Assembly: GCF_004795015.1 (NCBI RefSeq)
Contig: NZ_SSBI01000004.1
Location: 62,001 to 126,000 of the forward strand
Source: Streptomyces sp. A1277
GTDB lineage: Bacteria > Actinomycetota > Actinomycetes > Streptomycetales > Streptomycetaceae
Length of the DNA stretch: 64,000 nt
Direction: 5' to 3'
This document shows positions 55,170 to 63,463 of the stretch, in pieces. Both the position numbers and the translations under genes were made by a program. Numbering within the stretch: the stretch's first letter is position 1; each line of letters starts with the position of its first letter. The notes beneath the pieces are model-generated. The model had not been told where the DNA came from. It saw nothing but the letters and a program-made list of their open reading frames with translations, and did no database searches.

Positions 55170-55334
55170 GGGGACCTCCCGGGTGGTGCCTGCCGACGTC
55201 ACGTGCGTCGCTGCTTCCGCTAGTCGAGTGTGGCCTGCCCGGGTGCAGCCTGCCACAACATTGCCGTGTTGCCCGGCGTGTCGGGCGTGAGCCCTTGCTC
55301 GCCGGTATGCCACGGTGGCCTGTGCGCAACGCAA

Positions 55335-55351
55335 AGTGACCGATGGTCACT
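55335..55351. promoter_or_regulatory. perfect dyad in the sepH upstream gap
   Basis: AGTGACCGATGGTCACT has perfect 7-base arms around GAT. It is 166 bases upstream of sepH and 314 before the gene on the other strand. It looks like an operator for a dimeric regulator. The remainder of the 495-base gap (55170-55664) shows no gene or RNA I can name. Confidence 0.55.
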
Positions 55352-55664
55352 CCGTGTAGCTGGCCGCCGTGCGATGCCGTGCGCCGCCGGATCGAGTGCC
55401 TCCTTCGGCCCCCTCCCGAAGGTCCCGGACGCCCACGTGGGAGTCCGGCCCCAGGGCTCGCCACAGTACTCCATTCGGGCCATGTGGGTGGACCGCCGCG
55501 CCGTCGAAGTTCTCCTCGGGTGCGGGAGTTGACCTACCCGTCCGGACGTCGATCGCCCCTGTTCCGTGTCGTGCTTCACACAATCCGCGCAACCGGAACT
55601 TTCGGCTTCGTTCGCATGTCCCTAGTTGGTGCATGGTGGGAGAGATGTCAATCAAGGGCTGGAA

Positions 55665-56651
55665 ATGGTGCAGAAGCCGGAAAGCGACGCAGAACCCGAG
55701 GGAAAGAGGATCGATCTGAGCCTGCCCCAGGTCGCGGGCAGTGCGGTCGCGGCGGTGGCGGCGGCCGTGGCGGCTTCCCAGCTGGGCGTGTACGGAACCA
55801 TCGCCGGGGCCGGCGTCATGAGCATCGTGGCCACCTGCGGCGGCTCGGTGTTCCAGCACTTCTTCCGCCGTACGGGTGAGCAGATCCGCGAGGTCACCGT
55901 TCAGGTGAAGCACCCGGGCCGCGAGGTGACGGTCCACACCCGCACAACGGCTGCGCGGCGGCCCGCCGGGGCGTCCGAGGACGACACCGCCCTGCCGGCG
56001 GCGGCGGACGACGCGACCAGGGTCCTGCGCCGGGTGGAGGCGGACGGGACGACCGTCCTGCGCCGCGTGGACGCGGACGGGACGGTCCTTCTGCCCAGGC
56101 ACGACGCCACCACCGTCCTGCGGCAGGTGCCGGCCGGCCCCGGAAGCGACGAGGAGTTCTCCGAGGCGACCACGCACGGCACCCGGCTGCGCGGCTGGAA
56201 GCGCTCGGCGATCGGCGCGGCGCTGGTGTTCGTGGTCTCGATGGCCGGCATCACCACGTTCGAGCTGATCTCCGGCAACGACCTGAGCGGCGGCCGGGGC
56301 ACGACAGTCGGCTCCGTCGTACGCGGCGAGCGCGACGCGGGACCGTCCACCCCCGCCCCTGCCGACAGCGCCGACCCGGACCAGGAGGGCACGGCTCCGG
56401 CCCAGCGGGACGACGGCTCGACGAGCCCGGGCACCGGCGGCCGGGACGAGCAGGGCAGCACCGGCCCGCAGCCCGACGGCTCCTCGCAGGGCCCGGCCCC
56501 CACGCCCACCCCCTCGTCCCCGGCGGGCAGCGGCGTCGAGCCGTCGCCCACACCCACCCCGGGCACCACGGACGACGGGCAGGGCACGACGCCCGGCCCG
56601 GAGGCCACGGACGGCGTTCCCGCGCCGGACGGCACCGGCACGGGGGAGTGA
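55665..56651 (+). CDS. membrane-anchored protein of unknown function
   Basis: I do not recognise a named family. The 328-residue protein has an Ala/Val-rich hydrophobic segment (about residues 25-60: AGSAVAAVAAAVAASQLGVY, GAGVMSIVATCGG), a middle with repeated TxVLRxV units (TRVLRRVEADG, TTVLRRVDADG, TTVLRQV), a clear membrane segment (about 190-212: AIGAALVFVVSMAGITTFEL) and a Pro/Thr/Gly/Asp-rich tail that is probably outside the cell. The ATG or the next GTG can serve as start. It is next to sepH but on the other strand. Confidence 0.6.
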   Translation: MVQKPESDAEPEGKRIDLSLPQVAGSAVAAVAAAVAASQLGVYGTIAGAGVMSIVATCGGSVFQHFFRRTGEQIREVTVQVKHPGREVTVHTRTTAARRPAGASEDDTALPAAADDATRVLRRVEADGTTVLRRVDADGTVLLPRHDATTVLRQVPAGPGSDEEFSEATTHGTRLRGWKRSAIGAALVFVVSMAGITTFELISGNDLSGGRGTTVGSVVRGERDAGPSTPAPADSADPDQEGTAPAQRDDGSTSPGTGGRDEQGSTGPQPDGSSQGPAPTPTPSSPAGSGVEPSPTPTPGTTDDGQGTTPGPEATDGVPAPDGTGTGE

Positions 56652-56666
56652 GCCCCGGCCTCCGGA

Positions 56667-57989
56667 TCAGTCGCCCAGGACCCGGCGCAGGTAGTCGTTG
56701 GCGAACAGGCGGTCCGGGTCCAGCCGGTCCCGTACGGCGGTGAACTCGCCGAAGCGCGGGTACACCCCGGAGAGGTACGCGGCGTCGCGGGTGTTGATCT
56801 TGCCCCAGTGCGGGCGGCCGCCGTGCGCGGTCATGATCCGCTCGACCGCCGTGAAGTACGCCTGGTAGGGCGTGCCCCGGTACAGATGGACGGCGATGTA
56901 CGCGCTCTCCCGGCCCGAGGCCGTCGAGAGCGCGATGTCGTCGGCCGGGGCGGTCCGCACCTCCACGGGGAAGCTGACCCGCAGCGGCGAGCGGTCGACC
57001 ATCGCCCGGACCTCGCGCAACGCCTCGACGGCGGCCTCGCGCGGCAGCGCGTACTCCATCTCCACGAACCGCACCCGGCGCGGGCTGGTGAACACCTTGT
57101 ACGGGATGTCGGTGTACGTACGCGCCGACAGGGCCCGGCTGGAGAGCTTGGCGATCGAGGGGATCGTGGCGGGCACCGCCCGGCCGAGCGAGCAGGCGAC
57201 CTGGAAGACGCCGTTGGACAGCAGCTCGTCCTCGATCCAGCCGCTGACCCTTCCGGGCGGGGCGGCGGGGCCCGCGCTGCGGTTGTTGCGCTTGGTGTTG
57301 CAGTTCCCGGTGTGCGGGAACCAGTAGAACTCGAAGTGCTCGTTCTCGGCCACCAGCTGGTCGAAGTCCGCCGTGACCTTGTCGAAGGGCATCGGCTCCT
57401 CGCGGGCGGTCAGCAGGAAGACCGGCTCCACGGCGCAGGTGATCGCCGTGATGACGCCCAGCGCGCCGAGCCCGATCCGGGCGACCGCGAAGACGTCGGG
57501 GTTCTCGGTCTTGGAACAGGTCAGGACCCTGCCGTCCGCGGTGACCAGCTCCAGGGCGCGTATCTGCGCCGATATGGACGCCGAGTCGCGGCCGGTGCCG
57601 TGCGTGCCGGTGGAGGTGGCCCCGGCGACCGTCTGCTCCATGATGTCGCCCATGTTGGTGAGCGAGAGGCCCTCGCGGGCCAGCGCGGTGTTGAGCCGCT
57701 TCAGCGGGGTACCGGCCTCGACCGTCACCGTCATCGCCGTGCGGTCGATCTCGCGGATGCCCGTCAGCAGATCGGGCCGGATCAGCAGCCCGTCGGTGGC
57801 CGCGGTCGCGGTGAAGGAGTGGCCGGTACCGGCCGGCTTCACCCGCAGCCCGTCCTCGGACGCCCTGCGCAGCGCCTCGGCCAACTCGTCCACGGACGCG
57901 GGGGACACGGTCCGTGCGGGGCGGGCGGTGACGTTCCCCGCCCAGTTGCGCCACGGGCTCGTCGCCGTCCGTGCGTAGGTCTCGGTCAT
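56667..57989 (-). CDS. FAD-linked D-arabinono-1,4-lactone oxidase family protein
   Basis: The 440-residue flavoenzyme belongs to the sugar-lactone/alditol oxidase family. The FAD domain (about residues 15-185) contains [14 protein letters not shown], where His in GHS is the usual covalent flavin site, and [11 protein letters not shown]. The ALO domain follows and holds the closing HWGKINTRD motif (about 390). It oxidises a sugar lactone or alditol with oxygen; the exact substrate is unknown. It is cytoplasmic, since no signal is seen. ATG start behind AAGGG. Confidence 0.9.
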   Translation of the reverse strand: MTETYARTATSPWRNWAGNVTARPARTVSPASVDELAEALRRASEDGLRVKPAGTGHSFTATAATDGLLIRPDLLTGIREIDRTAMTVTVEAGTPLKRLNTALAREGLSLTNMGDIMEQTVAGATSTGTHGTGRDSASISAQIRALELVTADGRVLTCSKTENPDVFAVARIGLGALGVITAITCAVEPVFLLTAREEPMPFDKVTADFDQLVAENEHFEFYWFPHTGNCNTKRNNRSAGPAAPPGRVSGWIEDELLSNGVFQVACSLGRAVPATIPSIAKLSSRALSARTYTDIPYKVFTSPRRVRFVEMEYALPREAAVEALREVRAMVDRSPLRVSFPVEVRTAPADDIALSTASGRESAYIAVHLYRGTPYQAYFTAVERIMTAHGGRPHWGKINTRDAAYLSGVYPRFGEFTAVRDRLDPDRLFANDYLRRVLGD

Positions 57990-58195
57990 CTTCCCCGCGC
58001 CCTTCCCTAGGAACCGGCCCAGGGCCGGTGGTGCCCCGGACGGAACGACGGGTTACCGGCCGGTTGGAGGGGGATCATACTCACGGCCCCCGGACACACG
58101 TCCGGCGCCCGTCACAGCCCTCGCGCGGCCCGGCCGAGGACCCGGTCCGGATGTCGGTGGGACCGGCGGCAGGCGCGGGTGGCAGGATCGATGCC

Positions 58196-59323
58196 ATGTC
58201 CGATCTGCGCGATCCCGCCCCCTACGACGCCCTGCTGCTGCTCTCCTTCGGCGGCCCCGAAGGCCCGGACGACGTGGTCCCGTTCCTCGCGAACGTGACC
58301 CGCGGCCGGGGAATCCCCGAGGAGCGGCTCAAGGAGGTCGGCAAGCACTACTTCCTGTTCGGGGGCGTCAGCCCGATCAACGCCCAGAACAGGGCCCTGC
58401 TCGACGCGCTGCGCAAGGACTTCTCCGAGCACGGGCTTGATCTGCCGGTGTACTGGGGCAATCGCAACTGGGCCCCGTACCTCACCGACACACTGCGCGA
58501 GATGGTCACCGACGGCCGCCGCCGCATCGCCGTCCTGGCGACCAGCGCCTACGCCTCGTACTCCGGCTGCCGGCAGTACCGCGAGAACCTCGCCGAGTCG
58601 CTGGCCGCCCTGGAGGCCGAGGGTCTTCCCGTGCCGCGCGTGGACAAACTGCGGCACTACTTCAACCACCCCGGTTTCGTGGAGCCCATGGTGGAGGGCG
58701 TCCTCGCCTCGCTGGCGGACCTGCCCGACGACGTGCGCACGGGAGCGCACCTGGCCTTCACCACGCACTCCATCCCCCTCTCGGCGGCCGACACCTCCGG
58801 CCCCGTGGAGGCGCACGGCGACGGCGGCGCCTATGTCGCCGAGCACCTGGACGTCGCCCGGCTGATCGTCGACGCGGTGCGCGAGCGCACCGGTGTGGCG
58901 TACCCCTGGCAGCTCGTCTACCAGTCGCGCAGCGGCGCCCCGCACATCCCCTGGCTGGAACCCGACATCTGCGACCACCTCGAAGCGCTCCACGGCGAGG
59001 GCGTGCCGGCCGTGGTGATGGCGCCCATCGGCTTCGTGTCGGACCACATGGAGGTCCTGTACGACCTCGACACCGAGGCCACCGCCAAGGCCGCGGAGCT
59101 CGGCCTGCCGGTGCGCCGGTCCGCCACGGTCGGCGCCGACCCGAGGTTCGCCGCGGCCGTGCGCGACCTCGTCCTCGAACGGGCCGCCGCCGAACAGGGC
59201 CCCCCGCCGCAGCGGTGCGCGCTCGGCACGCTCGGCGCGAGCCACGACCTGTGCCCGGTGGGCTGCTGCCCGGCCCGGGCCCCCGAGCCCGCCGCCGCGG
59301 GCGCCGACAGCCCCTACGCGTAG
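58196..59323 (+). CDS. hemH: coproporphyrin ferrochelatase
   Basis: The enzyme inserts iron into coproporphyrin III in the actinobacterial haem route (also named cpfC). The 375-residue protein has [18 protein letters not shown] at the start, [15 protein letters not shown], the active His in FTTHSIP and the metal-side Glu in [14 protein letters not shown]. Cysteines in YSGCRQY and in the tail ([10 protein letters not shown]) match the [2Fe-2S] cluster ligands of actinobacterial enzymes. The ATG follows GGCAGGA. The inositol-phosphatase-like gene starts 40 bases later. Confidence 0.95.
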   Translation: MSDLRDPAPYDALLLLSFGGPEGPDDVVPFLANVTRGRGIPEERLKEVGKHYFLFGGVSPINAQNRALLDALRKDFSEHGLDLPVYWGNRNWAPYLTDTLREMVTDGRRRIAVLATSAYASYSGCRQYRENLAESLAALEAEGLPVPRVDKLRHYFNHPGFVEPMVEGVLASLADLPDDVRTGAHLAFTTHSIPLSAADTSGPVEAHGDGGAYVAEHLDVARLIVDAVRERTGVAYPWQLVYQSRSGAPHIPWLEPDICDHLEALHGEGVPAVVMAPIGFVSDHMEVLYDLDTEATAKAAELGLPVRRSATVGADPRFAAAVRDLVLERAAAEQGPPPQRCALGTLGASHDLCPVGCCPARAPEPAAAGADSPYA

Positions 59324-59363
59324 TAGTGACCGACCCCGCCCTTCTCACCCCTTTGGGAGCGCC

Positions 59364-60191
59364 GTGACCGACCCCCTCGACGTGTCGTACTCACTGCTCG
59401 ATCTCGCCATGGAAGCCGCGGAGCTGGCCGGCCGGCTGCTGCGCGACGGGCGCCCCGCCCACCTCGGCGTTGCCGCGACCAAGTCCAGCCCGGTGGACGT
59501 CGTCACCGAGATGGACATCGCCGCCGAGAAGCTGATCACCGGATACCTGGCCGAGCGCCGCCCCTACGACGGCTTCCTCGGCGAGGAGGGCGCCACCGCC
59601 GAGGGCAGGAGCGGCGTGCGCTGGGTGATCGACCCGCTCGACGGCACGGTGAACTATCTCTACGGGCTGCCGACCTGGGCCGTCTCCATCGGCGTGGAAC
59701 TGCACGGCGAGCGGGTCGCCGGGGTGGTGGCGGCCCCGATGCGCGGCGAGACGTACCACGCGGTGCGCGGCGGCGGCGCGTACGTCACCGGCGGGGCGTA
59801 CGGGGACGACCCGGTCAGGCTGCGCTGCCGCCCCGCCGCGCCACTGGACGAGGCACTGGTGTCGACCGGCTTCAACTACGTCGCGAGCGTCCGGACGCAC
59901 CAGGCCGAGGTGGCGCGCGAGCTGATCCCGAGGCTGCGCGACATCCGGCGCGGCGGCTCGGCCGCGATCGACCTCTGCGACGTGGCCGCGGGCCGGCTCG
60001 ACGGCTACTACGAGCGCGGCCTGCACCCGTGGGACCTGGCCGCGGGCGACCTCATCGCCCGGGAGGCGGGCGCCCGCACCGGGGGACGCCCCGGCGTCCC
60101 CGCAGGCGGGGACCTGACGGTGGCCGCGTCCCCCGGCGTCTTCGAACCCCTCCAGACCCTCCTGGAGGAGCTGGGCGCCTGGCACGACTGA
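59364..60191 (+). CDS. inositol monophosphatase family protein
   Basis: The 275-residue enzyme is a magnesium-dependent, lithium-sensitive-type phosphatase. Metal ligands are visible: GEEGA (Glu), VIDPLDGTVNYLYGLP (Asp, Asp), and WDLAAGDLIAREAG (Asp). Substrate could be inositol phosphate, histidinol phosphate or a sugar phosphate. GTG start after TTGGGAGC. Probably co-transcribed with the ferrochelatase gene. Confidence 0.92.
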   Translation: MTDPLDVSYSLLDLAMEAAELAGRLLRDGRPAHLGVAATKSSPVDVVTEMDIAAEKLITGYLAERRPYDGFLGEEGATAEGRSGVRWVIDPLDGTVNYLYGLPTWAVSIGVELHGERVAGVVAAPMRGETYHAVRGGGAYVTGGAYGDDPVRLRCRPAAPLDEALVSTGFNYVASVRTHQAEVARELIPRLRDIRRGGSAAIDLCDVAAGRLDGYYERGLHPWDLAAGDLIAREAGARTGGRPGVPAGGDLTVAASPGVFEPLQTLLEELGAWHD

Positions 60192-60200
60192 CCCCTGGCG

Positions 60201-60230
60201 CGTCAGGGGGCACCTGCACGCCCCCTGACG
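60201..60230 (+). terminator. terminator after the inositol-phosphatase-like gene
   Basis: The arms CGTCAGGGGGC and GCCCCCTGACG form an 11-base-pair stem with an 8-base loop, 9 bases past the stop. Confidence 0.85.
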
Positions 60231-60246
60231 GGCCCCGGGCACCACG

Positions 60247-60283
60247 AGGGCCCCGCAGCGCCGTAAGGCAGCCGCGGGGCCCT
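60247..60283 (-). terminator. terminator of the small minus-strand gene
   Basis: AGGGCCCCGC and GCGGGGCCCT form a 10-base-pair stem directly after the end of the 58-residue gene on the minus strand. Confidence 0.7.
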
Positions 60284-60294
60284 CTGGAGTCGGG

Positions 60295-60471
60295 TCAGGC
60301 GTTCGTCGCCGTGCTGATCTGAACACCGTGCTCGGCGGCGAGGCGATGAAGGTCGTCGAGTTCGCTCTGCTCGACGTCCGCGAGGAAATCGTCGCCCGTC
60401 TCGCGTGCTTTCGTGAGATCGGACTCGGTGGTCCTGATGCGTTGCAGCAGACCTGCGGTGAAAGCGTCCAT
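60295..60471 (-). CDS. small conserved protein (58 residues)
   Basis: The protein is acidic and fully helical in appearance (MDAFTAGLLQRIRTTESDL, then ADVEQSELDDLHRLAAEHG). It has a coiled-coil-like heptad pattern and no cysteine or membrane segment. Small proteins of this kind are common in Streptomyces; no function is known to me. ATG start with GAGGGGG about nine bases before it. The frame continues upstream only as an artefact. It is divergent from cutR. Confidence 0.65.
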   Translation of the reverse strand: MDAFTAGLLQRIRTTESDLTKARETGDDFLADVEQSELDDLHRLAAEHGVQISTATNA

Positions 60472-60852
60472 GAAGCGCCCCCTCATCGTGGGTCGGTGGC
60501 ACGGGGGTGTGCCCGGATTTCCCTCCGCCGAGGCGGTAGGGCGGGTGATCACGCACTCTCCGGGGACGGAGGGGCCTGTGGCACGCCACATAAAAGACGT
60601 GATCGCGGGGTGTGAATGCGTCCTCCCCAGCTCGAACCTCAGAGAAACCTCAACTGGCCCAAAAATCCCGTTGTTTCCTCGAAGCCGCAGGTCGGACCGC
60701 ACCGTCTTACCGCCGGTTTATACGCGTTCCGGGCAGGATGGAGCCGCACGGGGTGTGCCGGGGCACGCCCGCGGCACGGGCGACCGGCCCGTTCCGGACG
60801 CCGTGAGGCCCGTGGTGAAGACCGCTTGCGAAGTTCTAAGGAAGGAAGCGCC
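60472..60852. other. divergent gap upstream of cutR
   Basis: The 381 bases carry the promoters for cutR and the small gene. AT-richer stretches are seen at about 60590-60605 (CACATAAAAG) and 60655-60680 (CCCAAAAATCCCGTTG), each a possible promoter. I see no gene, RNA or clear operator. Confidence 0.45.
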
Positions 60853-61506
60853 GTGCGCGTACTCGTCGTGGAGGACGAGCAACTGCTCGCCGATGCGGTG
60901 GCCACCGGATTGCGCCGCGAGGCCATGGCCGTCGATGTCGTGTACGACGGCGCCGCGGCCGTGGAGCGCATCGAGGTCAACGACTACGACGTCGTGGTGC
61001 TGGACCGCGACCTCCCCCTGGTCCACGGCGACGACGTGTGCCGCCGGATCGTCGAGCTGGGCATGCCCACCCGGGTGCTCATGCTCACCGCATCCGGGGA
61101 CGTCAGCGACCGTGTGGAGGGGCTTGAGCTGGGTGCCGACGACTATCTGCCCAAGCCCTTCGCCTTCAGCGAGCTGACCGCCCGGGTCCGGGCGCTCGGC
61201 CGCCGTACGACCGTCGCCCTGCCGCCGGTCCTGGAACGGGCCGGCATCAAGCTCGACCCCAACCGCCGCGAGGTGTTCCGGGGCGACCAGGAGGTCCAGC
61301 TCGCGCCCAAGGAGTTCGCCGTCCTGGAGGTCCTGATGCGCAGCGAGGGCGCCGTCGTCTCGGCGGAGCAGCTCCTGGAGAAGGCATGGGACGAGAACAC
61401 CGACCCGTTCACCAATGTCGTCCGGGTCACCGTCATGACCCTGCGCCGCAAGCTCGGCGAGCCCCCGGTGATCGTCACCGTGCCCGGCTCCGGCTATCGG
61501 ATCTGA
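60853..61506 (+). CDS. cutR: response regulator CutR
   Basis: CutR is the DNA-binding partner of the CutRS two-component system. The 217-residue protein has a receiver domain (about residues 1-115: acidic pair in VEDEQ, phospho-Asp in VVLDRDLP, Lys in LPKPFAF) and an OmpR-type winged helix (about 130-217, ending VPGSGYRI). GTG follows AAGGAAGG. The sensor kinase gene begins 6 bases after the stop. CutRS was first found as affecting antibiotic production in S. lividans and later tied to extracellular protein quality. Confidence 0.95.
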   Translation: MRVLVVEDEQLLADAVATGLRREAMAVDVVYDGAAAVERIEVNDYDVVVLDRDLPLVHGDDVCRRIVELGMPTRVLMLTASGDVSDRVEGLELGADDYLPKPFAFSELTARVRALGRRTTVALPPVLERAGIKLDPNRREVFRGDQEVQLAPKEFAVLEVLMRSEGAVVSAEQLLEKAWDENTDPFTNVVRVTVMTLRRKLGEPPVIVTVPGSGYRI

Positions 61507-61511
61507 GGCCG

Positions 61512-62747
61512 GTGCCCGCCGTACCGCCGCCCGTGGCGGCGCCCCCCAAACCCACCTGGGAGCCCAAGCCGCAGGAGCCCCCGTACCCCTGGCTGCGCCC
61601 GACCATCCGGATACGGCTCACCCTGCTGTACGGCGGCATGTTCCTGATCGCGGGCATCCTGCTGCTGTCGATCATCTACATGCTGGCCGCCCAGGCCCTG
61701 CACGTGGGCAGCGAGCTGCCGTTCAAGATCGTCGACGGGCACGTGTCCAGCGACGTCTGCAATCTGCTGGAGGAGGGCACCTCGCCCAGCGCAGTGAACG
61801 CGGCGATGAACTCATGCGTCAACCACCAGCGCCAGCAGGCCCTGGATACGCTGCTCAACCGCTCGCTGCTGGCCCTGGTGGGCCTGAGCGTCATCGCCTT
61901 CGCCTTCGGTTACGCGATGGCGGGACGGGTGCTCTCGCCGCTGGGCCGGATCACCCGCATCGCCCGCCGGGTGGCCGGTACGGACCTGTCCAGGCGCATC
62001 GAGCTGGACGGCCCGGACGACGAGCTCAAGGAGCTGTCCGACACCTTCGACGACATGCTGGACCGCCTGGAGCGTGCCTTCACCGCGCAGCAGCGGTTCG
62101 TGGGGAACGCCTCGCACGAGCTGCGCACCCCGCTCGCGATCAACCGCACCCTGCTGGAGGTCCACCTCTCCGATCCGCAGGCGCCGTCCGAGCTCCAGCA
62201 GCTCGGCAAGACGCTGCTGGCCACCAACGAGCGCAGTGAGCAGCTGGTCGAGGGCCTGCTGCTGCTGGCCCGCAGCGACAACCAGATCGTCGAGCGCAAA
62301 CCCGTCGACCTCGCCGAGGTCGCCTCGCGCGCCGTCGACCAGGCACGCGGGGAGGCGGAGGCCAAGGGCGTGGAGATGCGCGTGGAGCTGGCCCCCGCGG
62401 TCGTCCAGGGCAACGGCGTCCTGCTGGAGCGCATCGCGCTCAACCTCGTACAGAACGCCGTGCGCTACAACGTGCCGGAGGACGGCTGGGTGGAGGTGAG
62501 CACCGAGCTCCTGCCGGGGCAGGCCGTGCTCGTCGTCGCGAACACGGGCCCCGTGGTGCCCGCCTACGAGATCGACAACCTCTTCGAGCCCTTCAGGCGG
62601 CTGCGTACCGAGCGCACGGGCAGCGACAAGGGGGTCGGGCTCGGTCTGTCGATCGCGCGGTCCGTCGCGCGCGCCCACGGAGGCCGTATCATCGCCGAGC
62701 CCCGCGAAGGCGGTGGTCTTGTGATGCGTGTCTCACTGCCTGTCTGA
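61512..62747 (+). CDS. cutS: sensor histidine kinase CutS
   Basis: CutS is the membrane sensor. In the 411-residue protein there is a Pro-rich cytoplasmic head, a first membrane segment (about residues 38-60), a short outside loop (about 61-115), a second segment (about 116-138), a HAMP domain and a kinase core. The phospho-His is His202 (NASHELRTPLA), followed by N box (NLVQNAVRYN) and G boxes (GVGLGLSI). The outside loop has just two cysteines, Cys83 and Cys102, well placed to form a disulphide and sense redox or folding state. GTG start. Confidence 0.95.
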   Translation: MPAVPPPVAAPPKPTWEPKPQEPPYPWLRPTIRIRLTLLYGGMFLIAGILLLSIIYMLAAQALHVGSELPFKIVDGHVSSDVCNLLEEGTSPSAVNAAMNSCVNHQRQQALDTLLNRSLLALVGLSVIAFAFGYAMAGRVLSPLGRITRIARRVAGTDLSRRIELDGPDDELKELSDTFDDMLDRLERAFTAQQRFVGNASHELRTPLAINRTLLEVHLSDPQAPSELQQLGKTLLATNERSEQLVEGLLLLARSDNQIVERKPVDLAEVASRAVDQARGEAEAKGVEMRVELAPAVVQGNGVLLERIALNLVQNAVRYNVPEDGWVEVSTELLPGQAVLVVANTGPVVPAYEIDNLFEPFRRLRTERTGSDKGVGLGLSIARSVARAHGGRIIAEPREGGGLVMRVSLPV

Positions 62748-62832
62748 CCGACGGGATGAGCCGTTCGAACACCGATTATTTTTTTGTTCGCTTTGAGCGG
62801 AATTTTTGGGACCTGATCCCGGAAAGTCCATG

Positions 62833-62846
62833 TGTGATCGATCACA
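62833..62846. promoter_or_regulatory. TGTGATCGATCACA palindrome
   Basis: This 14-base perfect palindrome stands 86 bases after cutS and about 307 before the DUF4193 gene. The halves resemble Crp half-sites, but the spacer is four instead of six. Its position in a gene gap suggests a regulatory site. Confidence 0.4.
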
Positions 62847-62946
62847 GAAGCGAATAACGCCCTGTCCACGCTCCGTGACCAGGGAACCCACCGGAAATCC
62901 GGCGAATCGCTGGGTTTTCGGGGGTAGACATCACGGGAAGTACACG

Positions 62947-63001
62947 GGGTGGCGCCTGCGAAGGCCGCCGCCGGGACCGTGTACGGTCCCCATCGCCACC
63001 C
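62947..63001 (+). promoter_or_regulatory. nested hairpin element in the DUF4193 leader region
   Basis: The outer arms GGGTGGCG (62947-62954) and CGCCACCC (62994-63001) enclose an inner palindrome GGGACCGTGTACGGTCCC (62973-62990). Two more small hairpins follow at 63060-63078 (GAGGC/GCCTC) and 63079-63100 (AGGTCGG/CCGGCCT). Whether the first element is transcribed is unknown; it may be a terminator-like fold, a leader RNA or a double operator. Confidence 0.5.
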
Positions 63002-63153
63002 AAGCCGATCACTCTCGAGCGGTCCTTTTGGGTGTCGATTGAGTAACAGACCTTGATGTGAGGCAAAATCTCCGCCTCAGGTCGGGCACAAGTCCGGCCT
63101 CTCACGCGTTACGAGCGCTGAGACACCGCAGACACCCAGAGGGGGAGAGCGAC

Positions 63154-63450
63154 ATGGCAACGGATTACGACACCCCACGCAAGACCGACGACGACGTCGA
63201 TCAGGACAGCCTTGAAGAGCTGAAGGCGCGCCGGAGCGACAAGACGGCATCCGCCGTCGACGTCGACGAGTTCGACGCGGCCGAAGGACTGGAGCTGCCC
63301 GGCGCAGACCTGTCCAACGAGGAGCTGGCCGTACGGGTCCTGCCCAAGCAGGCCGATGAGTTCACCTGCATGAGCTGCTTCCTCGTGCACCACCGCAGCC
63401 AGCTGGCCCGCGAGAAGAACGGCCAGCCCATCTGCCGCGACTGCGACTGA
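63154..63450 (+). CDS. DUF4193 small zinc-ribbon-like protein
   Basis: The 98-residue protein has an acidic amino half (DDDVDQDSLEELKARR, EFDAAEGLELPGADLS) and a compact carboxy half with CMSC (about 75-78) and CRDC (about 94-97), which looks like a zinc ribbon. It is conserved across actinobacteria with no known role. The ATG follows a strong GAGGGGGAGAG. The longer frame upstream lies in the structured leader. The next gene starts 13 bases after the stop. Confidence 0.85.
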   Translation: MATDYDTPRKTDDDVDQDSLEELKARRSDKTASAVDVDEFDAAEGLELPGADLSNEELAVRVLPKQADEFTCMSCFLVHHRSQLAREKNGQPICRDCD

Positions 63451-63463
63451 GGTCCGGTCGGCC

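Noticed and set aside
62766..62790. T-rich stretch after cutS as an intrinsic terminator or SOS site
   Set aside because: CGAAC and GTTCG flank a run of T, but the stem is only five base pairs with a long loop, and the sequence does not fit the SOS box.
62833..62846. Standard Crp site
   Set aside because: The spacing between TGTGA and TCACA is four, not six, so I list it only as an unassigned palindrome.
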